Notes under the pieces: model-generated | Database searches by the model: none | The model's input: the letters and a program-made list of their open reading frames with translations, nothing else | What the model was told of the DNA's origin: nothing | In this document: piece after piece, positions 9,419-18,338 of the stretch | Layout of the letters: each line of letters starts with the position of its first letter | Position numbering within the stretch: the first letter of the stretch is position 1 | Made by a program: the position numbers and the translations under genes | DNA from: Erwinia persicina NBRC 102418 | GTDB lineage: Bacteria > Pseudomonadota > Gammaproteobacteria > Enterobacterales > Enterobacteriaceae | Length of the DNA: 64,000 nucleotides | Direction: 5' to 3' | NCBI RefSeq assembly: GCF_001571305.1 | Contig: NZ_BCTN01000008.1 | Coordinates: 164,275 to 228,274, forward strand

Positions 9419-9997
9419 ATGTCAGCCAAGATTGACGTTATCAAAAATAAGATCCTGTCAGAAAACTGGTTCACTCTGCGCAATTTCACTTATGACCTGA
9501 CGAAAAAAGACGGATCCACCCTCCGCCATAAACGCGAAGTTTACGATCGCGGCAACGGCGCGACCATTCTGCTGTACAACCGCGAAAAAAACAGCGTGGT
9601 GCTGACGCGCCAGTTCCGTATTGCCACCTGGGTAAACGGTAATCCTTCGGGCATGCTGATTGAAACCTGTGCCGGACTGCTGGACGACGACTCCCCGGAA
9701 GTGTGCATTCGCCGCGAGGCCACAGAGGAAACCGGCTACGTGGTCGGGGAGGTGGAAAAGCTGTTTGCTCTGTATATGTCACCGGGCGGTGTCACCGAAA
9801 TGGTGTACTTCTTTGCGGCGGAGTACAGCGATGCCCGGCGTGAAAACGCAGGTGGCGGCATCGACGACGAAGATATCGACGTGCTGGAAATGACCTTCCC
9901 TGAGGCCTGGGCGATGGTGAAAGATGGCCGGATCCAGGACGGTAAAACCGTGACGTTGTTGCAGCACGCGCTGCTGGAGGGCTGGCTGCACCCTTAG
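9419..9997 (+). CDS. nudK: NudK, GDP-mannose pyrophosphatase (Nudix hydrolase)
   Basis: The 192-residue protein matches E. coli NudK in length and sequence ([31 protein letters not shown]). The Nudix box lies at about residues 86-108 with the conserved Arg99-Glu100, Glu103-Glu104 and Gly106 that bind the catalytic magnesium. The family hydrolyses GDP-mannose to GMP and mannose 1-phosphate, and acts in the cytoplasm. [13 protein letters not shown] and [13 protein letters not shown] are further NudK signatures. In E. coli nudK is next to ypfG; here an eight-gene sugar operon on the opposite strand separates them, and its last gene ends only four bases from the nudK stop. Confidence 0.95.
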   Translation: MSAKIDVIKNKILSENWFTLRNFTYDLTKKDGSTLRHKREVYDRGNGATILLYNREKNSVVLTRQFRIATWVNGNPSGMLIETCAGLLDDDSPEVCIRREATEETGYVVGEVEKLFALYMSPGGVTEMVYFFAAEYSDARRENAGGGIDDEDIDVLEMTFPEAWAMVKDGRIQDGKTVTLLQHALLEGWLHP

Positions 9998-10001
9998 CCG
10001 G

Positions 10002-10976
10002 TCACTGACTGACACCCGTCGCCGCACGCGGATCGATGGCCTGGATTGTCGGATGCTGCTGCAACCGTGCTAAGGCATCGGCATACAGCGGCATGGAATG
10101 GGCGGCGCCGCGACGCTCCACGCAGACAGAAGCATAGGCAGCGGCAAAATGGGCAGCCTGGGGCAGTGTTTCCCCCGCGGCCAGGCGCGCGGCCAGCGCT
10201 CCGTTAAAGGCATCTCCGGCGCCGGTGGTATCCAGTGGCTGAGCGGGGAACACCGGAATATGCAGGACTTCCCCCCGATCGGAAAGCAGGGCGCCCTGCA
10301 TACCGAGCGTGATGATCAACTGACGAACGCCTTTATCATGCAGCACCTGAGCCGCACGCTGTGCGCTGGCAAAATCACTGACCGCCACACCGGTCAGCTG
10401 GGTCGCTTCATGGCTGTTGGGCGTCAGCAGGTCGACCCTGGCCAGCAGCGTATCGCTGACCTTTTGCCACGGTGCCGGGTTGAGGATCACCCGGGTTTCG
10501 GCAGCCTGGGCGGTGTCGATCATCCGCTGAATGGCGCTGAGATTATTTTCCAGCTGCATCAGCAGAATATCCGCTGCGGCCACCGTCGGCTGGCAGCGGG
10601 TCACTTCGGCAGCGGTCACCGTCAGATTGGCGCCAGGATAGACAGAAATCATATTCTCGGCATCATCTCCCGCCACGTAGATCAGCGCGTTACCCGTCGG
10701 TTTTTCTTTACAGGTAAACAGCGTGATGGCATCGAAGCCACTGTTTTCCAGATGACGGCGGGCAAAGTTGCCGAAATCATCCTGACCGATCTTGCCGATA
10801 TAGTGCACCCTCGCACCCGCCCGCAGGGCCGCCATCGCCTGATTAGCCCCTTTACCGCCCGGTCCCATCATACTGTTGTCGGCGATCAGTGACTCGCCTG
10901 GCCGTGGGAAGCGGGACATTCCGGCGACGATATCCAGATTAAAAGAACCGAAAACACACACCTTACCTTTCATCAT
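10002..10976 (-). CDS. PfkB/ribokinase-family sugar kinase
   Basis: The 324-residue cytoplasmic kinase has the two PfkB signatures: GPGGKGANQAMAALRAGARV at about residues 38-57 and DTTGAGDAFNGALAARLAAG near residue 248, which holds the anion hole and catalytic aspartate. It resembles ribokinase most. It overlaps the upstream ROK kinase gene by four bases (ATGA), so it is the last gene of the sugar operon and is probably translationally coupled. With an AlsE-like epimerase in the same operon, a ketohexose or ribose-like sugar is a plausible substrate, but specificity cannot be read from the sequence. Two adjacent ATGs (10976, 10973) are possible starts. Confidence 0.88.
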   Translation of the reverse strand: MMKGKVCVFGSFNLDIVAGMSRFPRPGESLIADNSMMGPGGKGANQAMAALRAGARVHYIGKIGQDDFGNFARRHLENSGFDAITLFTCKEKPTGNALIYVAGDDAENMISVYPGANLTVTAAEVTRCQPTVAAADILLMQLENNLSAIQRMIDTAQAAETRVILNPAPWQKVSDTLLARVDLLTPNSHEATQLTGVAVSDFASAQRAAQVLHDKGVRQLIITLGMQGALLSDRGEVLHIPVFPAQPLDTTGAGDAFNGALAARLAAGETLPQAAHFAAAYASVCVERRGAAHSMPLYADALARLQQHPTIQAIDPRAATGVSQ

Positions 10977-11866
10977 GTTCTCCTGAAGTGACGCTGTGCG
11001 GCCAGGCAGGCCCCGCGTGCGCCCGCCTGATCGCCGGAAATGCTAAAGACAATATTCAGTGCCCGCCGGGTGATCGGTGGGCGGAGATACTGGCGGATCT
11101 GCTGCTGAAGGGCGTCCTGCGGAAAATCTGCCATCGTCAGCACGCCGCCGCCGAGGATCAGCGTATCGGGGTCGAGGATGTTCATCTCCAGGGCAATCAC
11201 CTTTGCCAGGCGGGTGACGAAGGCCTCCAGCTCCGGATGGTGACGGTGATCGCTGAATACCTTTTCCAGTGGCGTCCCGGGTAGCTGCGTCCTGGCCCAG
11301 TCGCTCAGCCAGTGGCCGGACGTGACTGTCTCGGCACAGCCGTGATTACCGCACGGGCAGGGCAGCGCTCTGTCCCCAAAGGGGATATGGCCCAGCTCAC
11401 CGGCTGCCCCATGTGCACCGTGATAAAACCGTCCGTTAAGCCACAGGCTGTTACCCATACCGGTGCCCAGATAAAGCCCGACCGCACTGTCGGGCAGCGT
11501 CGGACGTTGCAACAGATCCCACAACATCAGGTGATTGACGTCTTTATCCATGGCCACGGGCATACCCAGCAGAGCGCTTAACCGCACCGCCACGGGCTGA
11601 TTGTCCAGTTGTGGAATAAACGGCAGTGACAGCACCTGCTGACGGTCGCGTGACAAAATCCCGGGCAGGCCCAGCATCGCACCGCTGACCGGCTGTGCAT
11701 CAATAAACTGTCCGATCTGCCGCGCCAGCTGAAGCAGTGCCTCTGCCGGCGTGGCCCAACTGGCCGTGGCAATCTGCTGAAACTTCAGCCAGCGCTGCGG
11801 GTCGTCCATCAGCATCAGCCGGGTGCGGGTTCCGCCAATATCAATGCCTAACCACTGGTCTGTCAT
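10973..11866 (-). CDS. ROK-family sugar kinase (AlsK-like)
   Basis: The 297-residue protein starts with the ATP-binding motif WLGIDIGGTRTRLML and contains the ROK zinc motif CPCGNHGCAET (about residues 170-180), AAGELGHIPFG just before it, and GGGVLTMADF near the C-terminus. Its place directly after an AlsE-like epimerase resembles E. coli alsE-alsK, where the kinase phosphorylates D-allose. It lacks a DNA-binding domain, so it is a kinase rather than a NagC-type repressor. Both ends overlap neighbours by ATGA, indicating tight coupling. Confidence 0.85.
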   Translation of the reverse strand: MTDQWLGIDIGGTRTRLMLMDDPQRWLKFQQIATASWATPAEALLQLARQIGQFIDAQPVSGAMLGLPGILSRDRQQVLSLPFIPQLDNQPVAVRLSALLGMPVAMDKDVNHLMLWDLLQRPTLPDSAVGLYLGTGMGNSLWLNGRFYHGAHGAAGELGHIPFGDRALPCPCGNHGCAETVTSGHWLSDWARTQLPGTPLEKVFSDHRHHPELEAFVTRLAKVIALEMNILDPDTLILGGGVLTMADFPQDALQQQIRQYLRPPITRRALNIVFSISGDQAGARGACLAAQRHFRRT

Positions 11867-12555
11867 GCGGACTCCTGTACGGTGCGGCGGGCCTGAGCAA
11901 TATGGCTGCTCATGCGATCCCAGGCCGTGGCCAGGTCAGCATGCAGGTTGAACAGGCCGGAGGTCCCGACAATCAGCACCTCCGCGCCAGCGCCCAGCAG
12001 GGTTTCATAGGTCTGCTGGTTGCAGGAACCATCAATTTCAATCAGGTAGCGATGCCCCTCCTGCTTTTTCAGCGCGTTAAGCGCGGCGATTTTTGGCACC
12101 ATTTCGCTGATAAACGGCTGACCGGCATAGCCGGGGTCAACCGTCATCACGGTGATCTTATCCAGCAGGTGAATATAGTGATGAATAAAGGCGACCGGGG
12201 TGGCGGGGTTAAGCACCACGCCCACTTTCTTACCCAGCGATCGGATATGGTTGATCACCCTGAAGGCGTCACGATTGATGGTTTCCGCATGCGGGCAGAT
12301 ATAATCCGCCCCCGCCCTGGCCACGGCATCGATAAAGTTGGTCGGCGCTTCCACCATCAGATGGACATCAATGGCCACCTGGGTAAATGGGCGGATCTGT
12401 TCAATAAAGAAGGGCGACAGGGTGATGTTTTTCACGTAATGGCCGTCCATGATATCGACATGCAAAAAATCGGCGCGGGTGTTCAGCACGGACAGCTGCT
12501 GTTTAATTTCCATCAGATTCATGCACATCAGCGAAGGTGAAATTTGGGTACGCAT
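11863..12555 (-). CDS. Ribulose-phosphate 3-epimerase family protein, AlsE-like
   Basis: The 230-residue TIM-barrel enzyme has the family motifs ISPSLMCMNL, FLHVDIMDGHYVKNITLSP (metal-binding His and Asp), DVHLMVEAP and VMTVDPGYAGQPF, plus IEIDGSCNQQTYE. It is closer to E. coli AlsE (D-allulose-6-phosphate 3-epimerase) than to Rpe: SPSLMCM, TLSPFF and DGSCNQ-TYE are shared. The expected reaction is interconversion of D-allulose 6-phosphate and D-fructose 6-phosphate, giving the operon an exit into glycolysis. It overlaps the permease stop codon by one base (TGATG) and the ROK kinase start by ATGA. Confidence 0.87.
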   Translation of the reverse strand: MRTQISPSLMCMNLMEIKQQLSVLNTRADFLHVDIMDGHYVKNITLSPFFIEQIRPFTQVAIDVHLMVEAPTNFIDAVARAGADYICPHAETINRDAFRVINHIRSLGKKVGVVLNPATPVAFIHHYIHLLDKITVMTVDPGYAGQPFISEMVPKIAALNALKKQEGHRYLIEIDGSCNQQTYETLLGAGAEVLIVGTSGLFNLHADLATAWDRMSSHIAQARRTVQESA

Positions 12556-13604
12556 CAGACTTCCTTTTTTTCAGTGAAAGGGGCAGGGTGGCTGCCCGTC
12601 CGGCTGTTTCGTCGGGCATGGGATTCGCGCCAGCGGCCCAGATAAAACTTCACCATCAGTACCACCACCAGTAGCGCGCCCCACATCGCAAGGCTGAAAT
12701 GCTGGCTGAGGTTCATCAGGTTGAATCCGGTTGAGAGGGTTTGCAGGGCAATCAGTGACAGCACCACCCCACTGACGCGGCCAAAACCCCCGTTCGGGTC
12801 GGCCCCGCCGAGGATAATCGCCAGCACGGTCAGCAGCAGGTAGGCGTCACCGTAGCCGATACGCGCTGAATTAAAGCGTGCCATCATCACCAGTCCGGCC
12901 AGAACGCAGAGCAGGCTGGAGAGGACATAGACGGTGATCAGCAGGCGGTGGGTACGGATGCCACTGAACCAGGTGGCGTTGATATTGCTACCGCACATGT
13001 AAATGCATTTTCCGGTGCGGGTTTTTCCGAGGAACAGCGCCATTAAGGCCGCCGTTGCCAGGAACAACCACAGCGGCAGCGGTACGCCAAGCAGACTGCC
13101 GGAGCCGAGGACGCGCAGCACTTGCGGCATCCCGCTGACGGCCGCCCCTTTGGTGAGGTAAATACCGATGCCGTTAACCGTCATCATGGTGGCCAGGGTC
13201 ACGAGGATGGGGTGGGCACCGATCCTGGCGACCATCAGCCCGGTGACAGTGCCAATGATCACGGCAATCGCCGCCGCCCCCAGGATGCCTACTGCCAGCC
13301 ACATCAGCTGCAAGGGGATACCCGCCCCGGCGGGTAAAAAGTGCAGCAGCAGCCAGGCGATAAACAGGCTGGTAAGGTTGGCGGTGGCAATAATGCACAG
13401 GTTAAGCCCACCGCTGAGAATGGCGATAAACATTGCCAGCGTCAGCAGCCCCAGTTCCGGCAGTTGAAAGGCCATGCTGGTAAAGGTGGCATCGGTGAAG
13501 AACCGGCCCGGCATCAGCAGGCTGAACACGATCACCACCAGCCCCGTCAGCAGCAACAGGCCGCAGTTCACACCGCTTATTTTCACGTTTTTAAGCGCAT
13601 TCAT
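12555..13604 (-). CDS. Sugar ABC transporter permease (RbsC/AlsC family), second of two
   Basis: The 349-residue membrane protein has eight to ten hydrophobic segments and the BPD_transp_2 family region, including ILSGGLNLCIIATANLTS and IILGGADPNGGFGRVSGVVL. The start at 13604 (MNALKNVKISG) is chosen because GAGGAA lies upstream and it begins ten bases after the preceding stop; a longer frame would run into the other permease gene. Type-II sugar importers of the Lsr/Rha kind use two different permeases, and that is the arrangement here. Confidence 0.88.
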   Translation of the reverse strand: MNALKNVKISGVNCGLLLLTGLVVIVFSLLMPGRFFTDATFTSMAFQLPELGLLTLAMFIAILSGGLNLCIIATANLTSLFIAWLLLHFLPAGAGIPLQLMWLAVGILGAAAIAVIIGTVTGLMVARIGAHPILVTLATMMTVNGIGIYLTKGAAVSGMPQVLRVLGSGSLLGVPLPLWLFLATAALMALFLGKTRTGKCIYMCGSNINATWFSGIRTHRLLITVYVLSSLLCVLAGLVMMARFNSARIGYGDAYLLLTVLAIILGGADPNGGFGRVSGVVLSLIALQTLSTGFNLMNLSQHFSLAMWGALLVVVLMVKFYLGRWRESHARRNSRTGSHPAPFTEKKEV

Positions 13605-13614
13605 GGCAGGTTCC

Positions 13615-14604
13615 TCAGACAAAGCTGACATCAGTTTCTTTGCGTTTTTTGTAGTGGGTAATGGCAATCGCTGCCATGATCACCAGCCCGACGACAATGT
13701 TCATGAAGTAATCAGAGACGCCGAGCAGATTCAGGCCATTTTTCAGGATGGCAATCAGAAACACCCCCATCAGCGTGCCAGTGACCGTCCCCTTGCCGCC
13801 CATCAGACTGGCTCCGCCCAGCACCGTCGCGGCCAGCACGTCCAGCTCATGCCCGACCAGCGCGTTGGGCACCACTTCACCCATGCGATAGACCTGCACC
13901 AGGCCCCCAATCGCCGCCAGCGCCCCAAGATAGCCATACGCCAGCAGATGGATCAGGCCCACGCGAATGCCTACACGCCGTGCGGACTCAATGTCGCCAC
14001 CCACCGCATACAGCTGGCGACCGAGATGGGTTTTATTCAGCAGCACCCACGTCAGTCCGGTGAGAAAAAGCATCACTACCAGCGGCAGGCCGATCTGAAA
14101 CGGCTGGCCGTGCAGCTCAAACGGCAGCACGCTGCGCAGGGTGGTCCACCATTCGGGCAGGGCATACAGGCTGCGGCCGTCAGTCAGCCACATCAGCAGG
14201 CCAAACAGCAGCGACTGCATACTGATGGTGATGATGATGGAAACGATACGTAGCGAATAAATCAGCAGCGCATTCACCATGCCAAACAGCGTGCCGCAAA
14301 CGATCGCCAGCAGGATGCTGACCAGGGCATTGTCGAACTGAAACTGCACAAACAGCTGAGCCACCAGGTACTGCACCACTGAGGCGACGGCGGCAAATGA
14401 GATATCAATCCCGCCGGTGACCAGCACCACAAACAGCCCCAGCGCAAAGATGCCGGTCACGGCATAGCTCTCTGCCAGGTCGAGCAGGTTCTGCACGCTG
14501 AGGAACTGGTCACTGCCGAGGGAAAACAGCAGGCAGCTCAACAGCAGCACCCAGGCCATCCAGCCCTGGCTGGTACGCGGGGTATAGCGGGTGAAGTCAG
14601 GCAT
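13615..14604 (-). CDS. Sugar ABC transporter permease (RbsC/AlsC family), first of two
   Basis: The 329-residue membrane protein carries the family signatures VTGGIDISFAAVASVVQYLV (substrate-pathway helices) and VLGGASLMGGKGTVTGTLMG in the last third, and ends with a basic cytoplasmic tail (HYKKRKETD). It overlaps the end of the ATPase gene by eight bases. With the following permease it would form the heterodimeric membrane channel of the importer. Confidence 0.9.
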   Translation of the reverse strand: MPDFTRYTPRTSQGWMAWVLLLSCLLFSLGSDQFLSVQNLLDLAESYAVTGIFALGLFVVLVTGGIDISFAAVASVVQYLVAQLFVQFQFDNALVSILLAIVCGTLFGMVNALLIYSLRIVSIIITISMQSLLFGLLMWLTDGRSLYALPEWWTTLRSVLPFELHGQPFQIGLPLVVMLFLTGLTWVLLNKTHLGRQLYAVGGDIESARRVGIRVGLIHLLAYGYLGALAAIGGLVQVYRMGEVVPNALVGHELDVLAATVLGGASLMGGKGTVTGTLMGVFLIAILKNGLNLLGVSDYFMNIVVGLVIMAAIAITHYKKRKETDVSFV

Positions 14605-16105
14605 TGATGGCCTCCATCAGCTGTTGTTGTTGCACGCAGGCTGGCTGGTATTCGGCGTGGATGGTGCCGTCGCGGAAATGCAAAATACGGTCGCAGTTGT
14701 ACCAGACTTCCGGCACTTCATCGGAGATGAGGATGATCGACAGCCCCTCCAGGGCGAGCTGCTGGATCAGGCGGTAAATGCTGGCTTTGGCCCCGACATC
14801 GACCCCCACGGTGGGGGAGTCGAGGATCAGAATTTTAGGCCGGGTCAGCACCCACTTCGCCAGCACGATTTTTTGCTGATTACCGCCGGACAGGGTAGAG
14901 ACCGGAAGGTCAGGATCGCTGACACGAATGCCCAGCCGGGCAATCCACGCCTGGATCAGCTGATTTTTGCGATCCTCGTCGATCAGGTTTACGCGGTTGC
15001 GCAACTTATCAAGAACGGAGAGCACCAGGTTGTCGCCCACCGACTGCTGCTGGATCAGCCCCAGCGTCAGACGATCCTCCGACAGGTAGGCGACGCCGGA
15101 TTTAATCGCATCCTGATGACAACGAAAATGCACGGGTTTGGTGTCCAGCCAGATGCGGCCGCTGTCCGGTCGGGTCATACCAAACAGCGACAGCGCCAGT
15201 TCGGTCCGGCCCGATCCCAGGCGCCCACACAGCCCCAGCACCTCCCCCTCACGCAGGGTAAAGCTGACGTCCTGATACTGACCGGCGCGGGTCAGATGCT
15301 CCACTTCCAGCACCCGCCGTGCCTCCACGGCCAGCGGCGGCTTCAGAGAAAAGGTGTGCGCCATCCCGGTCATCAGCTCCGTCAGACGGGTACTGTCGAT
15401 TTCCGCCGCAGGCCAGGTGCCAATCTTATGACCGTCGCGGATCACCGTGACCCGGTCGGAGATCTCCAGTACCTCATCCAGGCGGTGGCTGACGAACACC
15501 ACGCAGATATTTTTTGCTTTCAGATAGCGCACGGTGCGCAGGAGCTGATTCACCTCCGTTCGCGTCAGCGAGGCGGTGGGCTCATCCATAATCACCAGCC
15601 GGGCGTCAGCCACCAGCGCCCGGCAGATGGCGACCTGCTGGCGCCGGGCAATAGACAGTGAGGCCACCTTATCGTCCAGATTCAGACTGAACTGCAATTC
15701 ATCAATCATCGCCTGCGCGGTCTGCCGCACGGTTTTTTCCCGATACCAACCCAGCAGACTTTGCAGGTTATGTTCGAAAGCGATGTTTTCCGCCACGCTC
15801 AGATTAGGGAACAGGGAGAGATCCTGATAGATCACCTGAATCCCCCACTGGCGCGCCTGTTTGGGCGTCAGACGCGTAAAATGCGCCCCGTCACCCAGCA
15901 CGATACGGCTGCCGCTGTCCGGGGCATGCACGCCGGCAATCACCTTAATCAGCGTGCTTTTACCGCAGCCGTTGGTCCCGGCCAGGCAATGGACTTCGCC
16001 TGGCATCAGTGACAGCGACAGATCGCTGACAGCGCGGTTGCCGCCAAAGGTTTTCGACAGGTTTTCCAGTGAAATCAGCGGTCGGGGGGCGCTTGAGTTC
16101 GTCAT
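14597..16105 (-). CDS. Sugar ABC transporter ATP-binding protein (AlsA/RbsA/LsrA type)
   Basis: The 502-residue protein has two fused ATPase domains. The first has Walker A GTNGCGKST (about residues 43-51), the usual degenerate signature LSIARRQQV and Walker B LVIMDEPTASL. The second has the degenerate Walker A GRLGSGRTE typical of this subfamily, signature LSGGNQQK and Walker B ILILDSPTVGVD. This two-domain layout is characteristic of ribose/allose/AI-2-type importers. It begins directly after the binding-protein stop codon. Confidence 0.93.
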   Translation of the reverse strand: MTNSSAPRPLISLENLSKTFGGNRAVSDLSLSLMPGEVHCLAGTNGCGKSTLIKVIAGVHAPDSGSRIVLGDGAHFTRLTPKQARQWGIQVIYQDLSLFPNLSVAENIAFEHNLQSLLGWYREKTVRQTAQAMIDELQFSLNLDDKVASLSIARRQQVAICRALVADARLVIMDEPTASLTRTEVNQLLRTVRYLKAKNICVVFVSHRLDEVLEISDRVTVIRDGHKIGTWPAAEIDSTRLTELMTGMAHTFSLKPPLAVEARRVLEVEHLTRAGQYQDVSFTLREGEVLGLCGRLGSGRTELALSLFGMTRPDSGRIWLDTKPVHFRCHQDAIKSGVAYLSEDRLTLGLIQQQSVGDNLVLSVLDKLRNRVNLIDEDRKNQLIQAWIARLGIRVSDPDLPVSTLSGGNQQKIVLAKWVLTRPKILILDSPTVGVDVGAKASIYRLIQQLALEGLSIILISDEVPEVWYNCDRILHFRDGTIHAEYQPACVQQQQLMEAINA

Positions 16106-17086
16106 CTATAACCCCAGCCTGACCAGTTTCGGCAGATTAGCCTTATCCAGGCTTTCCGTGTTGTTGCCGAGAATGGTGTGCGTCTTCTCGTCAACATGGA
16201 CGCTGCCCAGTCCTTCAATGGTCATACCGTCAGTGATGGGCTGTTTTTTTGCGATCATATCGGCCAGGCGCACAAACACTTCGCCTGCCGTCATCGGGTT
16301 CCAGATATAGCCGCCTTTAATCGCCCCCTTCGCCACCAGTGAGGCGCCCTGGCCCGGACTGAACGCGCCGATGACGCACACCTGATCGATCTTCTGACGG
16401 TTCATCACCGCCCGGCCCGCCCCGATGGGCCCCTGAGATCCAAAGGCCAGAATGCCCCCGAGGTCGGGATATTTCGACATCAGCTCGTTGGTGGTGCGGA
16501 TAGCGTCGTCCAGCGACTCCCCCACACCAAATTTATCGCCGACCTTCTGCATCTGCGGATAATGTGCTTTCTGATAGTTCAGTGCGGCGTCGGTCCACTG
16601 CTGATGCAGCGGAACGGTCAGACTGCCGACATACATGGCGTATTTGCCTTTCTCGTGCATGCACTGCGCCAGCGCTTTCATGTGGTTAATACCGTGGGTA
16701 GTGGCATCCACCAGTTCAAAGTCCCAGTTGGCATTGGGCTGGCCCGGCGACTCGTGGGTGATCACCGTGATTCCCGCCGCACGGGCACGCTGCAGCACGG
16801 GCTCCAGCACTTTCGGGTCGTTGGGCACCACGCCGATAATATCCACCTTCTGCGCAATCAGATCTTCTATGGCACGCACCTGCAGAGCCGGGTCGGCCGA
16901 GGTAGGACCAACCTGCCAGGCCTTGATCCCGCGCTTAGCGGCTTCACTTTTGATGCCAGCTTCCATGGCGTTAAACCAGGGAATGCCGCCGACTTTCACC
17001 ACCACCCCCATGCGCAGCGGCTGCGCCGCGTGCAGAGAGGTGGCGAACAGGGCGAGCAGGGTCGCGGTGAGGATGCTCTTTTTCAT
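16106..17086 (-). CDS. Periplasmic sugar-binding protein (LsrB/RhaS-like)
   Basis: The 326-residue protein has a cleavable signal peptide (MKKSILTATLLALFATSLHA) and a type-I periplasmic binding fold. Recognisable parts are RMGVVVKVGGIPWFNAMEAG, VDIIGVVPNDPKVLEPVL, ITVITHESPGQPNANWDFEL and YIWNPMTAGEVFVRLADMI, a pattern seen in autoinducer-2 and rhamnose-binding proteins. It delivers the substrate to the two-permease importer encoded downstream. Being the first gene after the regulator, it should be the most highly expressed of the operon. AI-2 itself is unlikely because no lsrF/G/K/R genes are present. Confidence 0.9.
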   Translation of the reverse strand: MKKSILTATLLALFATSLHAAQPLRMGVVVKVGGIPWFNAMEAGIKSEAAKRGIKAWQVGPTSADPALQVRAIEDLIAQKVDIIGVVPNDPKVLEPVLQRARAAGITVITHESPGQPNANWDFELVDATTHGINHMKALAQCMHEKGKYAMYVGSLTVPLHQQWTDAALNYQKAHYPQMQKVGDKFGVGESLDDAIRTTNELMSKYPDLGGILAFGSQGPIGAGRAVMNRQKIDQVCVIGAFSPGQGASLVAKGAIKGGYIWNPMTAGEVFVRLADMIAKKQPITDGMTIEGLGSVHVDEKTHTILGNNTESLDKANLPKLVRLGL

Positions 17087-17103
17087 ATTTCGCTCCGTGA
17101 GTT

Positions 17104-17934
17104 TTATTGATTAATAAGCTGTGTGGCGTACTGACGGCGCGAGCAATCAATAATATTGACCCCGTTCCACGCCAGCTCTTGTTGTAATTCTTTATCTTTC
17201 AGGCTGTCGGTAATTAGAAAATCGACATCGCGGTAATGGCAAATACGGGCAAAAGACGGCTGCAGAAATTTACTGGCATCCAGCAGTAAGTATTTTCTTT
17301 CTGACGCCAGCAGCATCTTCTGTTTTAAATGTGCCTTATTTTCATTCCCTTCCCGCAGATAACCGTCGGTACCCAGGCTGCTGCAGGAAAAGAAGGCTTT
17401 ATTAATTAAAAACTCCGAGAGGGGACGCTCGGCCACCACGCCGGTAAAATCTTCATTGCGGGCAGAATATTCACCGCCGAGACAGATGGTGCGTATATTG
17501 TTTTTTACCGCCAGCGTTTCTACTGTTCTCAGCGAATTGGTGAGCACGGTTAATTCAATATCCGGCAGCTGGCGCGCCAGGAACCAGCAGGTGCTGCTGC
17601 TGTCGAGCAGTAAGCAGTCACCGGGGCTGATATAGTCAAGCGCCCGTTTAGCGATGGCCATTTTCGGGCCGACGTTTTCATTCATTCGCTGGCGGAACAC
17701 CAGATCATGTTCCTGTCGCTCACTGTGCCGAACCGGACTGCCGGTTTGCTGTGTCCGGGCCAGTACGGCACCGCCGTAACTGCGGTGCAGCATGCCCTTC
17801 TTCTCCAGCAGCGTCAGGTCACGGCGAATCGTTTCCTGCGAAACCAGGCACCGTTCCGCCAGTTCAGCGACCAGTACACGGCCCTGCTGACTGAGTGTGT
17901 CGATGATTTGCCGCTGACGTTCAATCGGCATCAT
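17104..17934 (-). CDS. DeoR-family transcriptional regulator of the sugar operon
   Basis: The 276-residue protein has an N-terminal DeoR helix-turn-helix (ERQRQIIDTLSQQGRVLVAE and CLVSQETIRRDLTLLEKKG, then HRSYGGAV) and a C-terminal DeoRC sugar-phosphate sensor domain (DSSSTCWFLARQL, LTVLTNSL, CLGGEY). The start at 17934 is preferred to the longer frame from 17967 because GGAGG lies six bases upstream and the domain begins there. It is the promoter-proximal gene of the operon, only 17 bases ahead of the binding-protein gene, so it probably controls itself and the operon, with a phosphorylated sugar as inducer. Confidence 0.9.
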   Translation of the reverse strand: MMPIERQRQIIDTLSQQGRVLVAELAERCLVSQETIRRDLTLLEKKGMLHRSYGGAVLARTQQTGSPVRHSERQEHDLVFRQRMNENVGPKMAIAKRALDYISPGDCLLLDSSSTCWFLARQLPDIELTVLTNSLRTVETLAVKNNIRTICLGGEYSARNEDFTGVVAERPLSEFLINKAFFSCSSLGTDGYLREGNENKAHLKQKMLLASERKYLLLDASKFLQPSFARICHYRDVDFLITDSLKDKELQQELAWNGVNIIDCSRRQYATQLINQ

Positions 17935-18338
17935 AAGTATCCTCCGGTGTGATAAAAGGTACGGCATCGCTCCCGCGCAAAATGTGCACCAGACAGGAGT
18001 CCGGCCGCCAGGGTTTGACGTTGCGTCGTAAAGTGATCGCTCTCTAAATAAAGGTGGGGTTATTACTGTTGTTTCTTATATAAAGGTGATGTTCATCACA
18101 TTAATCGCGGTAAATGCGCTGGCTTTTCGTAAAATTGATTTCCTGACAGGTTACCGGTGACTGAAAATATCATGACTGTTGATGACCGTTTATGTGGATT
18201 TGACGGATTGGGGGGCGGTGACTGTCCGATAAATCTGATTGAGGCCCTGACGTTAACTGCGCATGATAGAGGGGCTGTACGGGTTATCCGTCATGGTGCT
18301 TTCTTTTCTGCATTACCTCACAGGGACTTCATCAATTA
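17935..18338. other. Divergent regulatory region between the sugar operon and ypfG
   Basis: This 404-base gap holds no supported gene. It should contain the promoter of the leftward sugar operon and that of ypfG. One good CRP-like site is visible (18085-18100). A 60-codon frame at 18157-18339 ends in a TAATG overlap with the ypfG start but has no ribosome binding site. Confidence 0.6.
18085..18100. promoter_or_regulatory. CRP-cAMP-like binding site
   Basis: GGTGATGTTCATCACA is a near-perfect match to the CRP consensus TGTGA-N6-TCACA, with symmetric half-sites (GTGA/TCAC) and the correct six-base spacer. It lies 151 bases upstream of the DeoR-regulator start, which suits catabolite control of the sugar operon. 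Inferred from sequence only. Confidence 0.6.

Noticed and set aside
14591..15661. 356-codon frame on the plus strand across the sugar ABC ATPase
   Set aside because: Antisense shadow with His/Gln-rich composition; the ATPase has both Walker motifs on the other strand.
16106..17086. Autoinducer-2 (LsrB) assignment for the binding protein
   Set aside because: The fold resembles LsrB, but none of lsrF, lsrG, lsrK or lsrR is present, and the enzymes are sugar kinases and an epimerase.
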